A stretch of DNA of 64,000 nt from Thioflexithrix psekupsensis (GTDB lineage Bacteria > Pseudomonadota > Gammaproteobacteria > Beggiatoales > Beggiatoaceae). Shown here in pieces: positions 26,217 through 37,090 of the stretch; position 1 is the first letter of the stretch, and the number at the start of each line of letters is the position of its first letter. The position numbers and the translations under genes are program-made. The notes below the pieces were generated by a model. It made no database searches, was not told the origin of the DNA, and was given only the letters and a program-made list of their open reading frames with translations. The DNA is taken from the NCBI RefSeq assembly GCF_002149925.1, contig NZ_MSLT01000012.1, forward strand, positions 806,001-870,000, given 5' to 3'.

Positions 26217-29200
26217 TTACTGATATAACCACACCCGCATTAACGACAACAATCTATCCGTATCGACGGGCTTCGTTAAATAATCATTTGCGCCAGCTTC
26301 AATGCAGCGGGCTTTGTCTCCTTTCATGGCTTTTGCAGTCAATGCAATAATCGGCAATTTGCGCAATGCGGGTTGTTCACGAATTTTTTGCATGGCTTCA
26401 TAACCGTCCATTTCAGGCATCATAATGTCCATCAATACCAAATCAATAGGCGATTCTTCAGCCAACGTATCTAAGCCTTCTTGGCCGTTATTTGCCACTA
26501 AAACTTCCATATTTTTACCTTCTAAAAACGTCGCCAGCGCATAGGTGTTGCGAATATCATCATCCACTAATAAAATTCGCTTGCCATTAAAAATTGCTTC
26601 TCGATCATGCAAACGCTGCAACATAGAGCGTTTCTCAGGCGGCAATTGTTCAGAAACTTGGTGTAAAAATAAAGTCGCTTCATCTAACAATCGTTCGGGT
26701 GATTTCACCTCTTTAATGGTCAGCCGATCTTCACATCTTTGACGCAATGATTCCTCTTCGGCATTCAATTCTCGATCACTGTACAATATCACGGGAACTT
26801 GACTGGGATTATCTTGATCGTGCCATTGCGCCAATAATTGCAGTCCTTGCCCTGCTTTTTCCACATCCACATCAATAATGGCACATTCAAAAGATTGCTG
26901 TGACAATTGCTGTGTGGCTTCGGTGCAAGTTTTCACCACCGTAGGGGAAACATTTTCTGCTTCAATCAGTGATAAAATTTCGTTACTTTTCTCATCACTA
27001 TCCGTCACAATTAAAATGCTGCGTAATGTTTTCTCAATAAAATGCTCAATGGTACGGAAAGAAGAACTTAATGCTTCCATGCTAATGGGTTTTAATAAAT
27101 AACCAATTGCGCCCATTCGCCGTGCATCTCGATTTTCATCCGCTGCCGACATAAAATGCACAGGAATATGGCGCAATTCGGGATTATCTTTCAATTTTTC
27201 CATGACTCCCCAACCATCCATTCCGGGCAAGCCAATATCTAAAATAATCGCATCAGGTTGATATTGCTGTGCTAATGTCAATGCGGTCAAACCATCTTCA
27301 GCAATTAGGCATTTAAAATCTTTTTCATGGGCTAATTCCATTAAGACATGAGAAAATTTGCGATCATCATCGACAATTAAAATTAATTTATCCGCACTAT
27401 TTAATAATTCTCGATCATCTGCAATGGGTAAAGATTCGCTGGATTCTAATGTTTCTTCCACTTTATTAGCCGCGTTGGAATCCGTCGCTATTTCACCAGA
27501 GGGAGTGGATGATTTAGAGCGCGATTTATCAGTTTCTATTTGCGCTACTTTCGGTTTAAATGAAGGTGCAAAAGAAGAAGCCACTGGTGAATGCGTTGCC
27601 GCTTCTAATACCGAACTGGGCATAGAAGGCATTGGGGTGATATTCGGCAATTGCTCAGGAATGCAAAGAATAAAAGTACTGCCTTTCCCTAATTCACTTT
27701 CTAATAATAATTCTCCTCCCAATAAACGCGACAATTGGCGAGAAATCGACAAACCCAATCCTGTGCCACCATAACGGCGATTAGTGCTGCCTTCGGCTTG
27801 TTGAAAGGCTTCAAAAATTACCTGTTGCTTATCTTTAGCAATGCCAATTCCCGTGTCAGAAATCGCAATAGCAATACTGGAATGAGCAGGCAGATTTAAA
27901 CGTTTTGCCATTTCTGGAGTAGGGCGTGTCACTTGCATTTTAATACTGCCCTGACTGGTAAATTTAAAGGCGTTAGATAACAGATTATTTACAATCTGCT
28001 TTAACCGCTGTCCATCCGTGAATAAATGCGTGGGCAAATTACCTGCAACATTCAGTTCATAACTTAAATTTTTCTCTTCAGCCAAATGACGGAATTTTTG
28101 CTCAATATTTTGCAATAATTCCATCAATTCCACCTGTTCCACGTGGGCTTCAACTTTACCCGCTTCAACCTTGGCCAAATCAAGGATTTCATTAATTAAC
28201 GACAATAAATCAGAACCTGCGCTGTGAATCGTGCGGGCATATTCGACTTGTTTATCGGTCATTGTTCCCGTCTTATTATCGATTAACAATTGCGCTAAAA
28301 TTAATAAGCTATTTAACGGCGTGCGCAATTCATGGCTCATATTCGCCAAAAATTCTGATTTATACTTACTGGCTAATTCCAATTCTTGCGCTTTTTGCTC
28401 AATTGCGGTGCGGCTAATTTCTAAAGCCTCATTGGTTTTGCGAATGTCTTCTTTTTGCAATTCTAAGGCTTGCGTGCGTGCTTGCAATTCTTCGTTGGCT
28501 TGGCGCAATTCTTCCTGCTGACTTTGCAATTCTTCGGCTTGACTTTGCAATTCTTCGGCTTGCTGTTGAGTTTGTTGCAATAAGGCTTGCATTTGATTGC
28601 GCGATTCAGCCGTTTGTACCGCAATACCAATAATCGGCATGGCTTGCATTAAAAATTCAAATTGCACCGCATCAATATCCGCAAACATCCCAATTTCTAA
28701 CACGCCTTTTAATTGAGTTTCATAAGAAAAAGGCATGATTAATAAATTACTCGGTGGCGCAGAACCTAAACTAGATTGAATGCTAAGATAATCATCAGGA
28801 ATTTCACTAACCAAAATGCTTTGATTTTCCAAAGCAGCTTGCCCTACCATACCATCGCCAATTTCAAATTCATTAGCCAAATGTTTGCGTTTTTGAAACG
28901 CATAAGCGGCATATAATTTTAAAAAAGGTTGGGCGTGTTGCGCATTAGGCGGTTGCAAAATATAAAAAGTACCCACTGGGGCTTTTAAATAAGTACAGAG
29001 AAAAGTAATAATATTGCGCGCTAATGCGGCTAAATCTTGCTCACCGCGAATAGTGTCATTTAATTGCGCTTGACCGCCTTTTAACCAGTCTTGCGTGCGC
29101 GTTTGCGAAATGGCTTGACGTAGGGTACTGGTCATGTCCAATAACGCCCGTCCTAGCTCATCTTCTTCAGAGCGCATCATCACGGCTTTATCATAATTTC

Positions 29201-31190
29201 CTGAAGCAATAGCACGAGTTTGTTCAATGGTTTCTCGCGTGTTGTCTTTAAGCTGACGCACCGATTGAATAATCTCAGCAATTTCGTCATTGGCTTTATA
29301 GACAATATCAGTTTTAGTAATTCTTCCTTGCGACAATAATTTTAAGTGTTCTCTAATCTGCAATAAAGGAGTGACTAAACGACGACTAAATCGGCTAATC
29401 ATAAATAACACAATCAATGTAATAGCCAACGCAGTAAAACCCATTCCCCATTGCAAAACCCGAATAGGCGCGAAAGCTTCTTGCTTAGAAATTTCAGCAA
29501 TTAACGCCCATTGATGTTGTCCCACTTTAATGGGCGTATAAGCTGACAAAACAGGTTCATTCACATAATTTTGTGTGGTTTGTTTGCCCATTTCTCCTGC
29601 TAATGCGGCTTTCACACTGCTGGTTTCTATACGCCGATTTAACGATTCATTAAGGGCATTTTTTAGAAAAAATTCTTTATGTTGGCGCAAACTGTCTGAA
29701 CGTAATAAATAATCAGAACCGACTAAATAAGTTTCGCCTGTTTCTCCCATTCCTGTATTGTATGCCATGATTTGATTTAGGCGTTCATTAGACATTTGCA
29801 AGGCGACAATTAATTTAATTTCTCCCCCATGAATTAATGGCAATGCCATAAATGCGGCAGGAGAATTATCACTGGGTGGATATAAATCAAAATCACTAAT
29901 ACCTAATGCTCGCGTTTTTAATACTTCTCGCACCACTTGCCCTAAAGGAGAATTCGCATATTTGCCGCTAATAATATTAGTGTTATAATCAGATTCTCTC
30001 ATTACAGAATAAAAAATTAAACCATCAGGATGAATTAAAAATAAATCCCGATAATTATATTGCTTCACATATCGAGTAAAGAAATCATCCCGTTCCCCTT
30101 GTTGCTTGGGACTCAACACTTCTTCTAATTTTACAGTGGTGACAATTAACCAATCTAAACCTGAAATATTAACAGGACTGATCGCCTCAGCACGTAAAAA
30201 ATCAATATCGTGCGCTTTTAAATCAATAACGGGTTTATTATCACGCAATATGGCGCGTAAAAACTGCGTATCTCCCGTGAATTCCACACCAAATTGCAAC
30301 GCACGATCTCCAGAATTAGCACGGCCTTGATTGCGATAACTAAAGCGATTATTACTGTGTCCAATTAAATAACTTTCTCCCGTATCTCCCATGCCCGCAT
30401 ATTGCTGCATAATGTCATTAATAGGATTTGTCGTTAAAGCCATAACCACCACGCCATTGACTTCTTTTAAACTGTTATAAGCAGGCATGGCTAAAAATAA
30501 AATATGTTTATTTTCAGCAGGTGCATGGGGGCTAATATCTTGAATAGAAAATTGAGTTCTTCCCCGCCGAAAAGCACGAGATAATCCCGTGGTTTGCAAT
30601 GCGCCTTGCAGTAAATTTTGTCCTTGTTCCTCACCGCGAGTTGCACTGTACAATACTTGGCCTTGCAGGCTAATTAATAACACATCATGATAACCTTGTA
30701 CCAAATAACGACGGAATTCATTATCAAATTGTTCAGCAATTTTCTTTGGCCAATCCAATGTTGATGCAGATTCTCCTTGCGTAAATAAGGCTTCTTCATA
30801 TTGTTGCAATGAAGCAATAACTGATGAGCTTTCTGCCAATACAGCAATATCATTGGCACGTTCACGGAAATAGCTCTGTAATTGGTTAATTTTATTTTCT
30901 TGAATGCTTTCAAATTTAAGGAACGCATTCTGTTGAAACGTACTAACCACATTCAACAATACTTGCATGTCTTGTTGTCGTGTATAAAATAAAGATTCAA
31001 CTTGTCCTTTTTTAAGCTCTAAAATACTTTCTAATTGACCAAATGCTTGTCGTGATAATGCGTCTTGACTTTCTACCAAAGCAAAATAACCAATAACCAC
31101 CACAGGTAAAAAACCAATGGCTAAAGAAGTGGCTAATATTTTGGTACGGATTTTCATTTGTCTAAACAGGTTCATAAATTTTATACTCAT
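26217..31190 (-). CDS. Giant hybrid sensor histidine kinase with GAF and three receiver domains
   Basis: About 1,657 residues from ATG 31190; the frame reaches TTG 31202. Order: a membrane helix (ILATSLAIGFLPVVVIGYFAL); a long extracytoplasmic sensor with two cache-like halves, each containing a YAGMGDTGESYL or YNTGMGETGETYL motif; a second helix at ~580; HAMP; GAF ~730-870; a Q/E-rich coiled coil ~880-940; HisKA with H near 952 (NMSHELRTPLNS); HATPase (DTGIGIAKDKQ, YGGTGLGLSISRQL); REC1 ~1268-1385 (IILDIGLPGMDGW); a weak REC2 ~1390-1510 (IIDVDVEKAGQG); and REC3 ~1536-1655 (LVLMDIMMPEMDGYEAM). No HPt or output domain. The ligand and target are unknown. Confidence 0.9.
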   Translation of the reverse strand: MSIKFMNLFRQMKIRTKILATSLAIGFLPVVVIGYFALVESQDALSRQAFGQLESILELKKGQVESLFYTRQQDMQVLLNVVSTFQQNAFLKFESIQENKINQLQSYFRERANDIAVLAESSSVIASLQQYEEALFTQGESASTLDWPKKIAEQFDNEFRRYLVQGYHDVLLISLQGQVLYSATRGEEQGQNLLQGALQTTGLSRAFRRGRTQFSIQDISPHAPAENKHILFLAMPAYNSLKEVNGVVVMALTTNPINDIMQQYAGMGDTGESYLIGHSNNRFSYRNQGRANSGDRALQFGVEFTGDTQFLRAILRDNKPVIDLKAHDIDFLRAEAISPVNISGLDWLIVTTVKLEEVLSPKQQGERDDFFTRYVKQYNYRDLFLIHPDGLIFYSVMRESDYNTNIISGKYANSPLGQVVREVLKTRALGISDFDLYPPSDNSPAAFMALPLIHGGEIKLIVALQMSNERLNQIMAYNTGMGETGETYLVGSDYLLRSDSLRQHKEFFLKNALNESLNRRIETSSVKAALAGEMGKQTTQNYVNEPVLSAYTPIKVGQHQWALIAEISKQEAFAPIRVLQWGMGFTALAITLIVLFMISRFSRRLVTPLLQIREHLKLLSQGRITKTDIVYKANDEIAEIIQSVRQLKDNTRETIEQTRAIASGNYDKAVMMRSEEDELGRALLDMTSTLRQAISQTRTQDWLKGGQAQLNDTIRGEQDLAALARNIITFLCTYLKAPVGTFYILQPPNAQHAQPFLKLYAAYAFQKRKHLANEFEIGDGMVGQAALENQSILVSEIPDDYLSIQSSLGSAPPSNLLIMPFSYETQLKGVLEIGMFADIDAVQFEFLMQAMPIIGIAVQTAESRNQMQALLQQTQQQAEELQSQAEELQSQQEELRQANEELQARTQALELQKEDIRKTNEALEISRTAIEQKAQELELASKYKSEFLANMSHELRTPLNSLLILAQLLIDNKTGTMTDKQVEYARTIHSAGSDLLSLINEILDLAKVEAGKVEAHVEQVELMELLQNIEQKFRHLAEEKNLSYELNVAGNLPTHLFTDGQRLKQIVNNLLSNAFKFTSQGSIKMQVTRPTPEMAKRLNLPAHSSIAIAISDTGIGIAKDKQQVIFEAFQQAEGSTNRRYGGTGLGLSISRQLSRLLGGELLLESELGKGSTFILCIPEQLPNITPMPSMPSSVLEAATHSPVASSFAPSFKPKVAQIETDKSRSKSSTPSGEIATDSNAANKVEETLESSESLPIADDRELLNSADKLILIVDDDRKFSHVLMELAHEKDFKCLIAEDGLTALTLAQQYQPDAIILDIGLPGMDGWGVMEKLKDNPELRHIPVHFMSAADENRDARRMGAIGYLLKPISMEALSSSFRTIEHFIEKTLRSILIVTDSDEKSNEILSLIEAENVSPTVVKTCTEATQQLSQQSFECAIIDVDVEKAGQGLQLLAQWHDQDNPSQVPVILYSDRELNAEEESLRQRCEDRLTIKEVKSPERLLDEATLFLHQVSEQLPPEKRSMLQRLHDREAIFNGKRILLVDDDIRNTYALATFLEGKNMEVLVANNGQEGLDTLAEESPIDLVLMDIMMPEMDGYEAMQKIREQPALRKLPIIALTAKAMKGDKARCIEAGANDYLTKPVDTDRLLSLMRVWLYQ

Positions 31191-31391
31191 TGAATGTTGC
31201 AACTCTATTTTTTATCTCTAATAAAAATAATGACTAACAAAACGATTATTCTAAGCAAATTGCCATTAAATTGTCATCTGTTTTTAATCGCCTTGTCACT
31301 CCTTACGAATAGTATTGGTTGTGGGTTTTGTTAAAAAATCCAAAGTCCGTAAAGTGTACGATAAATTTATTTTGAATTAAAGCAAAACAAA

Positions 31392-31751
31392 ATGCAATCA
31401 CGAAAATTTACCCGCCATCCTGTTGAAATTCCTTTGACTATCAAGCCATTAGTGAGTGATGTGCTTGTGCCACTGGAGGAGGTGTATTCAAAAAATGTCA
31501 GTTCGGGGGGGCTGGCGTTTAAATCGACTCAGGTGTGGGAAATAGGCACGATTGTGAGCATTGTGGTGATGTTGACTCCACCTTTTGAATTTTTAGGGCG
31601 CGTCGCATGGTGCGAGCCAATGGAGGATGAACCGTCAAACTTTGAAGTGGGGATAGAATTTATGGCAAAAAAAGCCAATGTTTTGGAATCTGCTTTGCAA
31701 ATTCAATCTTATCAAACGATGGTGCAAACTCATGAAAAGCTAAAAAAATAA
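31392..31751 (+). CDS. PilZ domain protein (cyclic di-GMP binding)
   Basis: 119 residues, a single PilZ domain. The c-di-GMP contacts are present: RKFTR (RxxxR) at residues 4-8 and NVSSGG (N-x-S-x-x-G) about residue 36. A beta-barrel (FLGRVAWCEP) and a C-terminal helix follow. It is transcribed divergently from the giant kinase gene across a 201-bp gap, and the target is not evident. Confidence 0.9.
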   Translation: MQSRKFTRHPVEIPLTIKPLVSDVLVPLEEVYSKNVSSGGLAFKSTQVWEIGTIVSIVVMLTPPFEFLGRVAWCEPMEDEPSNFEVGIEFMAKKANVLESALQIQSYQTMVQTHEKLKK

Positions 31752-31906
31752 ATCACTTATCTGTCAATATTTTCCTCTCTCTATTTCCATTTTCTTCAAA
31801 GCCCACCCTTTCACAAACCATTTTTTAATTGCTATACTTTGGCCTGTTAGAATAACAAAATACTAAGGTTATCTGATTCAAGCTCATTGAATTTGGCATT
31901 AAAAAA

Positions 31907-33826
31907 ATGGATTTCTTTCATCATCAAGATCAGGCTAGAAAACAAACACGCTTATTGTTATTTTACTTTATATTAGCAATAGTGGCGATTGTTGTTATTT
32001 TAAATTTTTCTTTCTTTTTATTGCTGTCTCAATTTATTTTTATTGAGAGTTTTCAAGTCTGGTTATATCATCCTATTATTATATGGCTTAATATTGCTTT
32101 AATTGGCATTATGTTAGGTGCAACGGGATGGCGCATGTACCAATTGGCACAAGATGTTGATGCACTGGCTTATTTATTAGGCGCAATTGAAATTCCTCCC
32201 GATGCTTTACGTCCTGAAGAGCGTCGTTTATTAAATGTAGTAGAAGAAATTTCAATTGCTTCTGGCATTCCTGTCCCTAGCGTTTATTTATTAGACCATG
32301 AATATGGTATTAATGCGTTTGTATCGGGCTATCGGGCGACGGAAACAATTTTAGTGGTGACTCGTGGTTTATTAGAAAAATTAAATCGAGAAGAATTGCA
32401 AGGCGTTATTGGGCATGAATTTAGTCATATTTTAAATGGAGATACTCGTTTAAATTTGCATTTGGTGGGACTATTATCGGGTATTTTAGTGATTGGACAA
32501 TTGGGTTTTTTTCTCTTCACCAATGGCACTTATCAACATCGGCGAGAGCATTTTCAACAATTAACTGGCGGAGAATATTTAAAAAATTTACAAGTTTCTC
32601 CTTTAATGTTACCGCCTGCATTGATTTTAATTACTATGGGTTATTTAGGGTTATTTATTGGGCGCATTATTAAAGCAGCGATTAGTCAACAACGAGAGTT
32701 TTTAGCGGATGCTTCTGCGGTGCAATTTATTAGAAATCGTCAAGGATTAATTAATGCCTTACTTAAAATTAAAAATGATAAGATAGGGGCAAAACTTTTT
32801 AATTTTCATACCGAAGCGATTAGTCACATGTGTTTTGCGCAAAGTTTAGTCACGCATTTTTCTAAAATTACCGCAACACATCCCCCGTTAGAAGCACGAG
32901 TGATTCGTTTAGATTTAACTTATAAATACCGTTTTAAATGGCAAAAACAAAAAGAAAAACAACAAGCAATTATTGACCCGCGCACTGTGCCACCTTTTCC
33001 CGAAGCGGCTTATTTACAAAACAATCAATTTAATGCCCAAGCCGCTCGCCATTTAACTGCACAAATCGGCAAACCAACCCCAGAACATTTACACTATGCG
33101 GCGGAATTATATCAACGTTTACCTGACGAATTATTAGCGCAAGCACGACACAAAGAAACCGCACAGCAATTAATTTATGCTTTATTGTGTCAAGGTAAAA
33201 TCAGTGACCGAAAGAAAAAGCAACAAGTTTTGCAAGATAAAACAAATGCAAATACATTAGAAGCGGTTATTAAGTTAATGCCATTAATTCAATCTTTTGG
33301 TATAGAAGGACGCTTGCCATTAATTGACTTGGCTATTCCTGCATTAAAACGTTTATCTTATCCTGAAAGAAAATATTTTTTAGAAATTATTGATGCTGTG
33401 ATTAAAGCTGATGGGCGTTTTAGTTTATTTGAATTTGTATTGGCAACCATTATTCATCAGCATCTTCCTGTGTTATCTGCGCCACGAATAAAGCCTTTAT
33501 CAACTTTAGAACCTGTGTTGACAGAAGCCATTATATTTTTGGCTTTATTAGCGCATGTTGGAGGGGGAGAAACGGCGTATCAAGCTGGTTTATCTATTTT
33601 GACTTCGCAAACGATTTCACCACCTCATTTAGCCCACTATTCTGCACGTCAATTACAGACAGCTTTGCGGCGTTTGCAAGCCTTAAATCCCTTGTTAAAA
33701 AAGCAAGTGGTGACCGCTTACGCCACTTGTGTCTTGAGTGATGGGCAAGTGCGTCCGCGAGAAATGGAGGTGTTGCGGGCGATCACCGAGGCATTAGATT
33801 GTCCGATGCCTCCTTTGTTACTTTAA
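31907..33826 (+). CDS. M48 family zinc metallopeptidase with long C-terminal extension
   Basis: 639 residues. Two membrane segments (about 18-45 and 55-72) precede an M48 catalytic domain with HEFSH at residues 170-174 and the third zinc ligand in QQREFLADASAVQF near 263, so the site is complete; FLADA is typical of HtpX/Ste24 relatives. The half after ~330 is helical and unlike HtpX (~290 residues). It contains RYKFRWQKQKEKQQ and a late TerB-like stretch (ALNPLLKKQVVTAYATCVLS, DGQVRPREMEVLRAITEAL). It probably degrades or processes membrane proteins; the extension may bind a partner. Confidence 0.85.
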   Translation: MDFFHHQDQARKQTRLLLFYFILAIVAIVVILNFSFFLLLSQFIFIESFQVWLYHPIIIWLNIALIGIMLGATGWRMYQLAQDVDALAYLLGAIEIPPDALRPEERRLLNVVEEISIASGIPVPSVYLLDHEYGINAFVSGYRATETILVVTRGLLEKLNREELQGVIGHEFSHILNGDTRLNLHLVGLLSGILVIGQLGFFLFTNGTYQHRREHFQQLTGGEYLKNLQVSPLMLPPALILITMGYLGLFIGRIIKAAISQQREFLADASAVQFIRNRQGLINALLKIKNDKIGAKLFNFHTEAISHMCFAQSLVTHFSKITATHPPLEARVIRLDLTYKYRFKWQKQKEKQQAIIDPRTVPPFPEAAYLQNNQFNAQAARHLTAQIGKPTPEHLHYAAELYQRLPDELLAQARHKETAQQLIYALLCQGKISDRKKKQQVLQDKTNANTLEAVIKLMPLIQSFGIEGRLPLIDLAIPALKRLSYPERKYFLEIIDAVIKADGRFSLFEFVLATIIHQHLPVLSAPRIKPLSTLEPVLTEAIIFLALLAHVGGGETAYQAGLSILTSQTISPPHLAHYSARQLQTALRRLQALNPLLKKQVVTAYATCVLSDGQVRPREMEVLRAITEALDCPMPPLLL

Positions 33827-33991
33827 AGAATAAATTAACATCATGATTTTTAATGAAAAAATAATTTACAAAAAAAAAATGGTTTATTTTTTGCACTTTA
33901 TAAATTGAAGCGGGTTTGTGGAAACTGTTTTTTAGTATAAAAAATTTAATTTGGATTTTTATCTTAGTAAAAACGATGGGTAATTCTTAAT

Positions 33992-35959
33992 ATGACATTA
34001 AAAACAAAATTAACTTTTATGTTAATACCACTCATTATTTTACCCATGTTATTATTAGGTAAAATTGCTTATGATGCTTTAGTGACAGCGTCCAAACAAA
34101 CTGTATTGGCAGAGATGAATAAAGCCTTGAGTCAAGCCACTCAAGAAAGTCGTTTGCATTTGAAAACTGCACGTGCTAATACTGAATTATTATCCCATTC
34201 CGAAACCTTAGAAAACTATTTAAAAACCACCTCTGATCAGCGCACTCAAAATCAAGCAGAAGCGGTAAAGCGTTTATTTAATTCTTATTTAGATACTTAT
34301 GAGCATTATTTAGCCATTCATTTACTAAAAGTCGATGGTCATGAAATGCAATGGTTTTCAGTCGAAAAAATACCTTCTTTTTACAATGAAGCAGATATTG
34401 CGCAATTATTTCATCGCACCCAAAATAGTTCAGAAGTGATGGTATTGTTTAATGCCACAGAAACAGCGCATCAATTACGTTTAATTTTAGTACAGCCTTT
34501 ATTGTATCGTTTATCTCCTCATTCCGAAGCGCGTTTGTATGGTTATTTATTTTTATCTTTGCATCCTGAATTTTTAAATAGTCAGGTTAATAGTATTTTA
34601 ATTGATCGTTCGGGTTATCTTTTTGTTATGAATCGACAAGGGCAGGTTTTATATCAACCCCGTAGCCGTTTGGTGGATATTAAATTGTCGAAACAATTAC
34701 CACGTGAAGAATTAGATTTATTTGTGGATAATTTAAATAAATTTGAACCTGTTTTAGGAATGATTCAAAACCAATCTGCTTATTTACAAGGCGCAATGTT
34801 ATTTGATGATCTCTATATTTATGCCATTTTGCCTGAATCTAATGTATTGGCTGCTGGGAGATTATTACGAGATTATTTATTTTTTATTGTTAGTTTAAGC
34901 AGTTTAGTGGCGTTTTTGCTTTTATTTATGGTATTAAATCGCCTTATTATTCAACCTGTGCAACATTTAGCTGAAGCCAGTGAAAAAGTGGGACGTGGTG
35001 ATTTAGAAACGCAAATAGAAACAACACAAAAAGATGAAATTGGTGCATTAGCCAATGCTTTTAATAAAATGGTGATTGAATTGCGTAAAGCCTATCAACA
35101 AATAGCTTCCGCTAAAGATGAATTAGAGGAGAAAGTTTATCAACGTACTTTGCACTTACAACGTTTAAATGCAGAATTAGTGATTGAGCGAGAAAAAGCC
35201 GAAGCTGCCAGCCGTGCTAAAAGTGAATTTATGGCTAATATTAGCCATGAATTGCGCACGCCCATGAATGGCATTATTGGCATGACTGATTTTTTATTGT
35301 ACATTATTGAAGACCCTAAACAACGAGAATATTTAGAAGTGTTGCAATCTTCTAGCGATAATTTAATGAACATTATTAACGAAATTTTAGATATTGCTCA
35401 TTTAGAAGCGGGTAAAATGTCTTTATATATCAATACGTTTAGTTTGCGTGATTTGATCAATCGTCAAATTGAACGTTTTTATCCTAAAATTGAACAGAAA
35501 AATTTAACTTTTAAAGCTGAAGGCTTAAATGATTTACCGCAATATGTTCAAGGAGATAATGAACGAATTTCTCAGATTATTGAGAATTTGATTGAAAATG
35601 CTATTAAATTTACTGAATCAGGCCACATTATTGTGCGGGCACAAATTTTAGAACAAACGGAGCAAGCGGTAGATATTCAATTTGAAGTGATTGATACAGG
35701 AATTGGCATTCCAGAATCACATTGTTTGCATATTTTTGATAAATTCACTCAAGTCGATGGTTCTAGCACTCGTCGGCATGGAGGAACGGGATTGGGATTG
35801 GCTATTAACCATCAATTGGTTTGTTTAATGGGAGGGACAATGGGAGTGGAAAGTCAGTTGGGATGTGGTTCGCGTTTTTGGTTTCATCTTAAACTGGATA
35901 AAGTGGCTAATAAAATAGCAGAATCGGCCGAATCTTCAATCACAGAAGTAAGTAATTAA
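33992..35959 (+). CDS. Membrane sensor histidine kinase
   Basis: 655 residues: helix at ~8-27, an extracytoplasmic sensor ~28-290 (cache-like), helix ~291-315, HAMP ([20 protein letters not shown]), coiled coil, HisKA with H near 419 ([12 protein letters not shown]), and HATPase with [20 protein letters not shown] and [20 protein letters not shown]. No receiver domain is attached and no response regulator is adjacent, so the partner must be elsewhere. The rhodanese gene starts six bases after the stop. Confidence 0.9.
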   Translation: MTLKTKLTFMLIPLIILPMLLLGKIAYDALVTASKQTVLAEMNKALSQATQESRLHLKTARANTELLSHSETLENYLKTTSDQRTQNQAEAVKRLFNSYLDTYEHYLAIHLLKVDGHEMQWFSVEKIPSFYNEADIAQLFHRTQNSSEVMVLFNATETAHQLRLILVQPLLYRLSPHSEARLYGYLFLSLHPEFLNSQVNSILIDRSGYLFVMNRQGQVLYQPRSRLVDIKLSKQLPREELDLFVDNLNKFEPVLGMIQNQSAYLQGAMLFDDLYIYAILPESNVLAAGRLLRDYLFFIVSLSSLVAFLLLFMVLNRLIIQPVQHLAEASEKVGRGDLETQIETTQKDEIGALANAFNKMVIELRKAYQQIASAKDELEEKVYQRTLHLQRLNAELVIEREKAEAASRAKSEFMANISHELRTPMNGIIGMTDFLLYIIEDPKQREYLEVLQSSSDNLMNIINEILDIAHLEAGKMSLYINTFSLRDLINRQIERFYPKIEQKNLTFKAEGLNDLPQYVQGDNERISQIIENLIENAIKFTESGHIIVRAQILEQTEQAVDIQFEVIDTGIGIPESHCLHIFDKFTQVDGSSTRRHGGTGLGLAINHQLVCLMGGTMGVESQLGCGSRFWFHLKLDKVANKIAESAESSITEVSN

Positions 35960-35965
35960 CTGATA

Positions 35966-36442
35966 ATGAATGTCAATTCAGACCATCAAATTAGCATGAC
36001 TGACCCCGAAGGCATTATTTTAGTCATTTCGGTGGCTTTGTTGTTTTTAATGGTTCGTTTATTACCCCGTTTTATTGCAGGATGGCGGGCAACGATTAAT
36101 CCACTGTCATTAAAAGAATGGTTAGAAAAAACAAATAAAAAAACTATTTTATTAGATGTTCGTTTAGCTGATGAATTTCACAGCACAATGGGACATATTG
36201 AAGGTTCTATTAACATTCCTTTACCTGAGTTATTAGCCCATATTCAAAATAATCCCCAATTCCAAACTTTAAAATCAGAACGCATTGTGTTAATTTGCCA
36301 AACTGGCGGGCGATCCGCGATTGCCGTGCGTTTATTGAGACAACAGGGCTATCGCTTTGCTTTGTTATTAGAGGGCGGAATGCACGCATGGATAGCCGAA
36401 GAATTGCCTGTGGTTTGCGTGCAAGATAAAGAAAAAATCTGA
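35966..36442 (+). CDS. Membrane-anchored rhodanese-like sulfurtransferase
   Basis: 158 residues. N-terminal helix (GIILVISVALLFLMVRLLP), then one rhodanese domain: ILLDVRLADEF, GHIEGSINIPLPEL and the active loop LICQTGGRSAIAV with cysteine at about 111, ending LLEGGMHAWIAEELPV. The CxxGxR loop is intact, so persulfide transfer is plausible; in a sulfur oxidiser it may handle sulfane sulfur (inference). Probably cotranscribed with the kinase upstream. Confidence 0.9.
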   Translation: MNVNSDHQISMTDPEGIILVISVALLFLMVRLLPRFIAGWRATINPLSLKEWLEKTNKKTILLDVRLADEFHSTMGHIEGSINIPLPELLAHIQNNPQFQTLKSERIVLICQTGGRSAIAVRLLRQQGYRFALLLEGGMHAWIAEELPVVCVQDKEKI

Positions 36443-36451
36443 TGATATGAC

Positions 36452-37072
36452 TTAATCTGATAATAATGGCTCTAATACCTGCCATATATTATTTAACATA
36501 ATTGGTTGAGCTGCGGCATTAGGATGAATATCATCACTTTGCATTAACTCAGGGTTATCAGCAACACCCGCCAGAAAAAAAGCCTCAAATGGCAGTTTAT
36601 ATTGTTCTGCTAATTCAAGAAAAATAGCTTCAAATCTTTCAGTATAAGCAGCACCATAATTAGGGGGAATTTTTATTCCTAATAAAAGCAGTTTTGCGCC
36701 TTGATTCTGAATTTTTTCAATCATCTGAATAAAATTGTCACGCATCTGTTTTAAACTTAATCCGCGCAATCCATCATTTCCTCCCAATTGCAAAATAACA
36801 ATATCAGGTTGATATTGTTTTAATGAATCAGGCAAACGAGATAAACCATTATGCGTAGTATTTCCGCTAATGCTGTCGTTAATAACACGGTAAGAACTTT
36901 TTTGTTCTTGCAATTTTTTTTGCAGTAAATGCGGCCAACTTTCCTCCGCTTTCATGCCGTAACCTGCACTTAAACTGTCGCCTATAATTAAAATCGTTGG
37001 TGCGGTTTGATTTTCCGCTCCTACGGGGATAAAATAAACCATAAAAATAAATGCGATAATTTTATTCAACAT
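36452..37072 (-). CDS. Arylesterase/TesA-like GDSL (SGNH) hydrolase
   Basis: 206 residues. Signal peptide (IIAFIFMVYFIPVGA), then the four SGNH blocks: ILIIGDSLSAGYGM (nucleophile serine), DSISGNTTHNGLSR, LQLGGNDGLRG and SDDIHPNAAAQ (Asp/His). This matches periplasmic TesA/arylesterase proteins hydrolysing acyl esters and thioesters. It follows the HlyD gene by 18 bases on the same strand. Confidence 0.92.
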   Translation of the reverse strand: MLNKIIAFIFMVYFIPVGAENQTAPTILIIGDSLSAGYGMKAEESWPHLLQKKLQEQKSSYRVINDSISGNTTHNGLSRLPDSLKQYQPDIVILQLGGNDGLRGLSLKQMRDNFIQMIEKIQNQGAKLLLLGIKIPPNYGAAYTERFEAIFLELAEQYKLPFEAFFLAGVADNPELMQSDDIHPNAAAQPIMLNNIWQVLEPLLSD

Positions 37073-37090
37073 AAAATATTTCCTTGTTAA

